Assembly: GCA_963724805.1 (NCBI GenBank)
Contig: CAVRWA010000006.1
Coordinates: 68,081 to 132,080, forward strand
Origin: CAVQZA01 sp963724805
Lineage (GTDB): Bacteria > Actinomycetota > Thermoleophilia > Gaiellales > Gaiellaceae
DNA length: 64,000 nucleotides
Direction: 5' to 3'
The notes under the pieces are model-generated. The model saw only the letters and a list, made by a program, of their open reading frames with translations, ran no database searches and was not told the origin of the DNA. The position numbers and the translations under genes are program-made. Numbering within the stretch: the first letter of the stretch is position 1; each line of letters starts with the position of its first letter. Of the stretch, positions 59,568 through 64,000 are shown one piece after another.

Positions 59568-60649
59568 GTCGCCGGCGGAGGATTCTCTTCGGGCGCCTCA
59601 GGAGGCGGCGTGGCACCCGGCGCGGTCGACCCTCCCTGCACGCCGTCGAGCGTGTCGCGCACGAACCGCTCGCTGAACCCGGCGATGAACGCGAACACCG
59701 CGTAGAACGGGAAGCTCCGCTGATCCGCCTGCTGGTCGCCGTACATCAGCCCGCTGGCGAGCACGAAGTAGATCACCGCGCCGAAGACTGCGCCGACGAG
59801 CGGCCGGAACGCACCCAGCCGCCTGAGCGTCGGCCGGCCGACGTCGTACTCGACCGAGAACGAGTTGGAGTTCATACGCGCCACGACGCTGACCATCGCC
59901 CCTAGCGCCCCGGCGAGGGCCGAGCCGTAGAACGACTCGAGCGCCTTCTTGTGGATGTCGATTCCCTCGTCGAGGAGGGGCAGCGCGAACAGCCCGAGCA
60001 CGGCGAGGACGAGGAGCCCGATCACCATCCCCCAGAAGTAGACGATCTGCGCCGAGCGGGTAGCCGCCGTCTCGTACTCGTGTCGGATCTCCGCAAGCTC
60101 CTCGCGCGCCTCGGCGATCGCCGGCTCGGCCTCCGCGTGAGACACCTTCCGCCCGTCGAAGAAACCGAGGATGTACGCCGCCACCGAGAAGAGACGCTTG
60201 ATCACGAGCCGCTGTGCGGTGCTCCGCAGCACCTCGCGCGCACGCAGTCCGAGCGCTTCGCCCTCGTGGACGAGCTTGGCGACGTCGGGAGGCAGCTCGG
60301 CCGTCTGCCAGTTCGTGGCGCAGTAGATCCGGGCCACCGGGTCCTTCCCGAGCCAGCGAAGAGGGAAGCCGGCCCTCTTGAGCGTCACCACCACCGCCGA
60401 CGCGTTGTCGTTGCACCAGAACTCGTCGACGATGTGCCCGTGCGCCTGCTCGAACCGCTCCCGGAACGCCCGGTAGCGCTGGTCGGCCGGCCCCGCATAT
60501 GGGTCGCCCGATTCGTCGTGGCGGAGCTCGCGCTCGCGGAGGTGGTGTGCCCAGACGAGCTCGGGGAAGGTGACGTCGTCGGGCGGCATGGTCTGCTCGC
60601 GCTCGCGCGTCGCGCCCCTGGCGATCGGCACGGGGGCGGCTTCACTCAT
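59564..60649 (-). CDS. Unrecognised membrane protein (361 aa)
   Basis: The soluble N-terminal part (about 1-200) is charged, with two Cys and a Trp-rich patch (EFWCNDNASAVVVTLKRAGF and CATNWQTAEL). A helical segment and about four membrane helices follow (IVYFWGMVIGLLVLAVLGLF, FYGSALAGALGAMVSVVARM, VGAVFGAVIYFVLASGLM, FYAVFAFIAGFSERFV). The tail is a proline-rich cytoplasmic stretch. The helix pattern GALGAMVSVVARM and FAFIAGFSERFV recalls membrane scaffold or channel-like proteins, but I recognise no named family. ATG at 60649. It stands between selB and the nitrilase gene; the function is unknown. Confidence 0.75.
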   Translation of the reverse strand: MSEAAPVPIARGATREREQTMPPDDVTFPELVWAHHLRERELRHDESGDPYAGPADQRYRAFRERFEQAHGHIVDEFWCNDNASAVVVTLKRAGFPLRWLGKDPVARIYCATNWQTAELPPDVAKLVHEGEALGLRAREVLRSTAQRLVIKRLFSVAAYILGFFDGRKVSHAEAEPAIAEAREELAEIRHEYETAATRSAQIVYFWGMVIGLLVLAVLGLFALPLLDEGIDIHKKALESFYGSALAGALGAMVSVVARMNSNSFSVEYDVGRPTLRRLGAFRPLVGAVFGAVIYFVLASGLMYGDQQADQRSFPFYAVFAFIAGFSERFVRDTLDGVQGGSTAPGATPPPEAPEENPPPAT

Positions 60650-60697
60650 GACCGACCTCGCTTTCGGACAGGCCGCAGAATGCCTGGACGCGGGAGA

Positions 60698-61609
60698 TTA
60701 GCTCACCGGGGGGCGAACTGTCAGCTGCAGCACGTCCGGCCGGTGGTAGTGGCCGGCGGGATCGAAGCGTTGGCGCTCCTCGAACAGACGGTCCGGGTCG
60801 AGCTCCGCATAGAGAATCCCCTCCTCGTCGTAGAGCGGGCCGGCGAGGTAGGCGCCGTCGGGACCGAGGATCGCGCTGCCGCCCCGGCCGATCACGTCCG
60901 CGCCCTCGAGCTCGGCGGCGAGCTGAAAATCGTCCGGATACGCCGAGGCGCGCTGGAAGTGGCTCGCCGCGACCACGAAGGCGCGCGACTCACGCGCGAT
61001 GTGGACGAGCGTCGACTGCCAGGCGGCCCCGTCGTCGGCGGTGGAGGCTAGGTAGATCTCGACCCCCGACTCGTACAGCGAAAAGCGCGCGAGCGGCATG
61101 TAGTTCTCCCAGCAGATCAGGCCGCCGATGCGCCCGATCGGCGTCTCGAGCGCGCGCAGGCCGCCGCCGTCGCCCGGGCCCCAGATCAGCCGCTCGTGGT
61201 TCGTCGGCACGAGCTTGCGGTGACGGAGCGCGAGGGTGCCGTCGGGCGAGAGGTAGAGAAGTGAGTTGTAGAGCGTGCCGCGGTCGACCTCGTTGACCCC
61301 GGTGACGAGCCAGACGCCGTGCTCGGCCGCGATCGCGCCGAGGCGGTCGACCGCCGGGCCCGGGATCTCGACGGCGTTGGCCGCCATGCGCGCGAACACC
61401 GCCTTCGCGCGCGGATCGGCCCAGCCCGCGAACGCACGGGCCCAGATCGACGACGGGTACACCGAGACGAAGGTCTCGGGGAAGACGACGAGCGTCGCGC
61501 CGGCCTCCCGGGCCTCGCCGGTGAGCCGCGCGAGCTTGTCGAGCGTCGCGTCGAGGTCGAGCACCACCGGCTCGGCCTGGACGCACGCGACGGTGATCGG
61601 CTCCCGCAT
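60698..61609 (-). CDS. Nitrilase-superfamily C-N hydrolase (nitrilase branch)
   Basis: The 303-residue enzyme has the Glu-Lys-Cys triad: Glu in LVVFPETFVSVYP, Lys in LRHRKLVPTNHERLIWG and Cys in GGLICWENYMPLARF. The sequence around the cysteine (CWEN-MP) and the KLVPT-HERLIWG block are typical of true nitrilases (nitrile to acid and ammonia) rather than amidases. It acts in the cytoplasm, usually as a spiral oligomer. ATG at 61609, 50 bases from the divergent DUF389 gene. Native nitrile unknown. Confidence 0.9.
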   Translation of the reverse strand: MREPITVACVQAEPVVLDLDATLDKLARLTGEAREAGATLVVFPETFVSVYPSSIWARAFAGWADPRAKAVFARMAANAVEIPGPAVDRLGAIAAEHGVWLVTGVNEVDRGTLYNSLLYLSPDGTLALRHRKLVPTNHERLIWGPGDGGGLRALETPIGRIGGLICWENYMPLARFSLYESGVEIYLASTADDGAAWQSTLVHIARESRAFVVAASHFQRASAYPDDFQLAAELEGADVIGRGGSAILGPDGAYLAGPLYDEEGILYAELDPDRLFEERQRFDPAGHYHRPDVLQLTVRPPVS

Positions 61610-61659
61610 CGTTCGCGAAGCCTAATCCTCTCGTCCGGCGCGGACGGCAGAGTCACCGG

Positions 61660-62643
61660 ATGCTCTCGATCACCGAGGCCGACCTGGGGCGGATGCGGCG
61701 CGATCTGCTGTTCGACGGTCCGGACCGCGGCCGCAAGCTGAGCCGCTTCTGGACGCTCCTGATCCTGGCCTCGATCATCGCGACAGCCGGCGTGCTCGCC
61801 GACTCGACCGCGACCGTGATCGGAGCGATGATCGTCGCTCCGCTGATGACGCCGATCCTCGGCACGGTGCTCTCGGTGGTCACCCGCGACGGCCCGAACC
61901 TCGGGCGCTCGGTGCTGCTCGTCGCGACAGGCTCGGCCGCAGTCGTGGCGATCAGCTGGCTCATCGGCCACCTCTCGCCGCTCCCGGTCGTCGCGGCGAC
62001 GAACGCCCAGGTCGCGGCACGCGTCCACCCGCGAGTCATCGATCTCGTCGCGGCGCTCGCCACTGGTGCCGTCGGCGCTTTCGCGCTCGCGCGAGACGAC
62101 GTCTCGGACACACTGCCTGGCGTCGCGATCGCGATCTCACTCGTGCCGCCGCTCGCCGTCGTAGGGCTCACGCTCGAGTCGGGCGCCGACGGCCAGGCGC
62201 GGGGAGCCCTCCTGCTGTTCCTCGCGAACGTCTGCGCGATCCTCTTCAGCGGCCTGATCGTGATGGCGCTCTACCGGGTCGGGCGCGTCGCGGGGGAGCC
62301 GCTCGGGATCTCGGCCGGGCAACAGCGGGTCGCAGCCGTGCTCGTGGTGGCGTTCGTGGTCGCGGTAGCCCTCCCGCTCGGCGCCTCGACGAAGCAGTCG
62401 ATCTCCGAGGCGGTTCACCGCTCGAACGTCACGACCGTCGCCCAGCAGTGGGCGAAGGCGCGACACTGGGAGATCGTCAACGTCGACAACGCCGAGGCGG
62501 GCGTCGTGGTGCGGGCGATCGGGCCGCTTCCGGCGCCCGATCCGAAGGCGCTCCGTGCCGCACTCGACGCGAAGGGCCTGCGGGCCGTCGACGTCCAGCT
62601 CGAGCTCCTGCCGCTCGATCGGGTCGATCTCCCGAGCGGCTGA
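61660..62643 (+). CDS. DUF389 family membrane protein
   Basis: The 327 residues contain six or seven membrane helices in the first 250 (WTLLILASIIATAGVLADST, TVIGAMIVAPLMTPILGTVL, VAIAISLVPPLAVVGLTLES, ALLLFLANVCAILFSGLIVM). A soluble C-terminal domain of about 75 residues follows. ATVIGAMIVAPLMTPI is the DUF389 hallmark. The biochemical role of the family is not established. ATG at 61660. The homocysteine methyltransferase gene follows 17 bases later. Confidence 0.9.
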   Translation: MLSITEADLGRMRRDLLFDGPDRGRKLSRFWTLLILASIIATAGVLADSTATVIGAMIVAPLMTPILGTVLSVVTRDGPNLGRSVLLVATGSAAVVAISWLIGHLSPLPVVAATNAQVAARVHPRVIDLVAALATGAVGAFALARDDVSDTLPGVAIAISLVPPLAVVGLTLESGADGQARGALLLFLANVCAILFSGLIVMALYRVGRVAGEPLGISAGQQRVAAVLVVAFVVAVALPLGASTKQSISEAVHRSNVTTVAQQWAKARHWEIVNVDNAEAGVVVRAIGPLPAPDPKALRAALDAKGLRAVDVQLELLPLDRVDLPSG

Positions 62644-62660
62644 CGATACGATCGGCGGTC

Positions 62661-63614
62661 GTGCGCTACCGACGCTCGCTGCCGCAGCTGAACGGGAGAG
62701 TGCTGCTCACCGACGGTGGGATGGAGACGACCCTGGTCTTCCTGGAGCGGATCGACCTGCCGTGCTTCGCCTCGTTCCCCCTGCTGGAGACCGACGAGGG
62801 CCGTGCAGCGATGACGCGCTACTTCGAGCCGTACCTCGCCGTGGCCCGTCGGCTCGGCACCGGGTTCCTGCTCGAAGCCAACACATGGCGCGCGAACCCG
62901 TCCTGGGGGGCGCAGCTCGGCTACTCGCTGGACGAGCTCGCCGAGGCAAATCGGCGTGCGATCCGGTTCGTGGAGGAGATCCGCCGGCACGAGGAGGCGG
63001 ACGGCCGCCCGTTCGTGATCAACGCGCCGATCGGGCCTCAGGGCGACGCCTACGACCCGGAGCACCGGATGACGAACGACGAGGCGGAGGCGTACCACTC
63101 CTGGCAGGCGGGCGTCCTCGCCGACACCCCCGTCGACCTCGTCACCGGGCTCACGCTCGCGTACGTCGAGGAGGCGATCGGGATCGTGCGCGCCGCCGCC
63201 GCCGCCCGGCTGCCCGTCGCCGTGTCCTTCACCGTCGAGACCGACGGTCGGCTCCCGAGCGGGCAGCCGCTCGCGGAGGCGATCGAGGAGGTCGACCGCG
63301 AGACCGCCGGCGCGCCCACCTACTTCATGGTCAACTGCGCGCATCCGACCCACTTCCTGTCGACGATCGACGAGCCGGGGCCGTGGCACAGGGTGATGGG
63401 CATTCGCGCGAACGCGTCGACGAAGAGCCACGCGGAGCTCGACGAGTCGGAGGAGCTCGACGACGGCGACCCCGCCGAGCTCGCCCGCGAGTACCTCGAG
63501 ATCGGCACGCGGCTTCAGCACCTGACGGTGCTCGGCGGCTGCTGCGGAACCGACCACCGCCACATCGCAAGCGTCGCCGACGCCTGGTTCGCCTCGCCGC
63601 CGACGGCAGCCTGA
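62661..63614 (+). CDS. Homocysteine S-methyltransferase family protein
   Basis: TIM-barrel zinc methyltransferase of 317 residues. LLTDGGMETTLVFLERIDLP opens the barrel. The zinc cysteines are in FMVNCAHPTHFL and LGGCCGTDHRHI, all three positions present. LEANTWRANP and VTGLTLAYVEEAIG are family blocks. It transfers a methyl group from S-methylmethionine, betaine or SAM to homocysteine; relatives also act on selenocysteine. GTG at 62661; the frame upstream is a shadow of the DUF389 gene. Coupled behind that gene. Confidence 0.9.
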   Translation: MRYRRSLPQLNGRVLLTDGGMETTLVFLERIDLPCFASFPLLETDEGRAAMTRYFEPYLAVARRLGTGFLLEANTWRANPSWGAQLGYSLDELAEANRRAIRFVEEIRRHEEADGRPFVINAPIGPQGDAYDPEHRMTNDEAEAYHSWQAGVLADTPVDLVTGLTLAYVEEAIGIVRAAAAARLPVAVSFTVETDGRLPSGQPLAEAIEEVDRETAGAPTYFMVNCAHPTHFLSTIDEPGPWHRVMGIRANASTKSHAELDESEELDDGDPAELAREYLEIGTRLQHLTVLGGCCGTDHRHIASVADAWFASPPTAA

Positions 63615-63671
63615 CGCCGGGCGGTACCGTCCTCGTCAGGTCGAATCCGCCACCGGCGAGAGGAGCTCCAG

Positions 63672-63986
63672 ATGGAGAAGAGGCTGGTCACCCGCTACGC
63701 GATGCGGTCCGCGGAGGACGCCGACGAGAACCAGCGACGAGTCGAGGGTGTCTTCGAAGAGCTAGCGGCGGCGGCACCCGACAACGTGAGCTACATCGTG
63801 CTCCGGCTCGCGGACGACTCCTTCGTGCACGTCTCGTTCCACGATCACCTAGACGACGAGGTGAACCCGATCGTGTCGACGGCTGCCTTTGCGCATTTTC
63901 AGGAGGGCCACGCCGATCGGCGGGACGGCGGCGTCGACCAGCAGATCGCGGCGCTGGTCGGTGCCTACATCACGACCATCGCCTGA
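63672..63986 (+). CDS. Small hypothetical protein (104 aa)
   Basis: The 104-residue protein starts at ATG 63672 with GAGAGGAG upstream. It has an alternating pattern compatible with a ferredoxin-like alpha-beta fold: RLVTRYAMRSAEDADENQRR, YIVLRLADDSFVHVSFHDHL, AAFAHFQEGHADR. This resembles antibiotic-biosynthesis-monooxygenase-like dimeric proteins, without a clear catalytic residue. It lies 58 bases after the homocysteine methyltransferase. The function is unknown. Confidence 0.7.
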   Translation: MEKRLVTRYAMRSAEDADENQRRVEGVFEELAAAAPDNVSYIVLRLADDSFVHVSFHDHLDDEVNPIVSTAAFAHFQEGHADRRDGGVDQQIAALVGAYITTIA

Positions 63987-64000
63987 CGCGATCGCGCTGT

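Noticed and set aside
55661..63614. Selenoprotein gene with in-frame TGA near selAB
   Set aside because: All genes in this stretch end at positions consistent with family length. I saw no family-typical sequence continuing after a TGA, and no convincing SECIS hairpin could be named by eye.

Overview
The window looks like a chromosomal stretch of a very GC-rich actinobacterium. The traits that point this way are strong GC3 bias, many GTG starts, 4-bp ATGA/GTGA/TTGA gene overlaps, a class A RNase P RNA, an SOS box of the CGAAC-N4-GTTCG type in front of lexA, several stand-alone LuxR-type HTH proteins, and a secreted protein built of Ig-like repeats joined by a poly-glycine linker. My best guess is the class Thermoleophilia (Gaiellales or Solirubrobacterales relatives). 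That placement is an inference from gene content, not a computed phylogeny.

Layout. 0-8 kb: end of a coiled-coil protein, xseA-xseB, glycerate kinase, a frameshifted flippase-like membrane protein with a glycosyltransferase, an M28 peptidase and an adenosine-deaminase-like enzyme. 8-13 kb: regulators (small LuxR HTH, giant MalT-like LuxR ATPase, membrane HD-GYP protein, second small LuxR HTH), in part less GC-rich than the rest. 13-20 kb: a complete oligopeptide/dipeptide ABC operon with a terminal NlpC/P60 endopeptidase, probably for murein peptide recycling, then a group 1/2 sigma factor. 20-29 kb: topoisomerase III, acyltransferase, 5'-3' exonuclease, histone-deacetylase-like enzyme, a two-component pair and an FAD amine oxidoreductase. 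29-35 kb: the Ig-repeat secreted protein, a nuclease, a ZIP transporter remnant, a MarR-DrrAB type efflux module and a DUF2252 protein.

35.3-38.9 kb holds the most interesting locus: a compact RiPP cluster of the thiazole/oxazole-modified microcin (TOMM, linear azol(in)e peptide) class. A near-consensus promoter precedes a 107-residue precursor whose tail carries two blocks of five consecutive cysteines. Next come a ThiF-like cyclodehydratase partner protein, a YcaO cyclodehydratase ending in the proline-rich tail typical of azoline-forming YcaO enzymes, and a SagB-type FMN dehydrogenase. About 2.4 kb downstream lie tldD and tldE, whose E. coli counterparts remove the leader of the TOMM microcin B17. 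A MarR-controlled DrrAB exporter lies about 1.8 kb upstream. The link of these two modules to the cluster is inference.

39-53 kb: rnpB, a zinc-ribbon protein, lexA with SOS box, tRNA-Leu(GAG), a VOC-fold dioxygenase-like protein, tldDE, secG, a glycosyltransferase, an alpha/beta hydrolase coupled to an ABC exporter, a methylmalonyl-CoA-mutase-family protein, an amidase, a MoaD-MoaE fusion, a site-2 protease and a LOG-family protein. 53-64 kb: a VanW-family protein, selA - O-methyltransferase - selB in one overlapping operon (selenocysteine machinery), an unknown membrane protein, a nitrilase, a DUF389 protein, a homocysteine S-methyltransferase and a small conserved-looking protein.

Three genes (histone-deacetylase-like, mutase, LOG) have family-typical N-termini lying upstream of every ATG/GTG/TTG. 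They appear to start at AUC or CUG, or else carry sequence errors. No CRISPR array, prophage, transposase or complete insertion sequence was seen.
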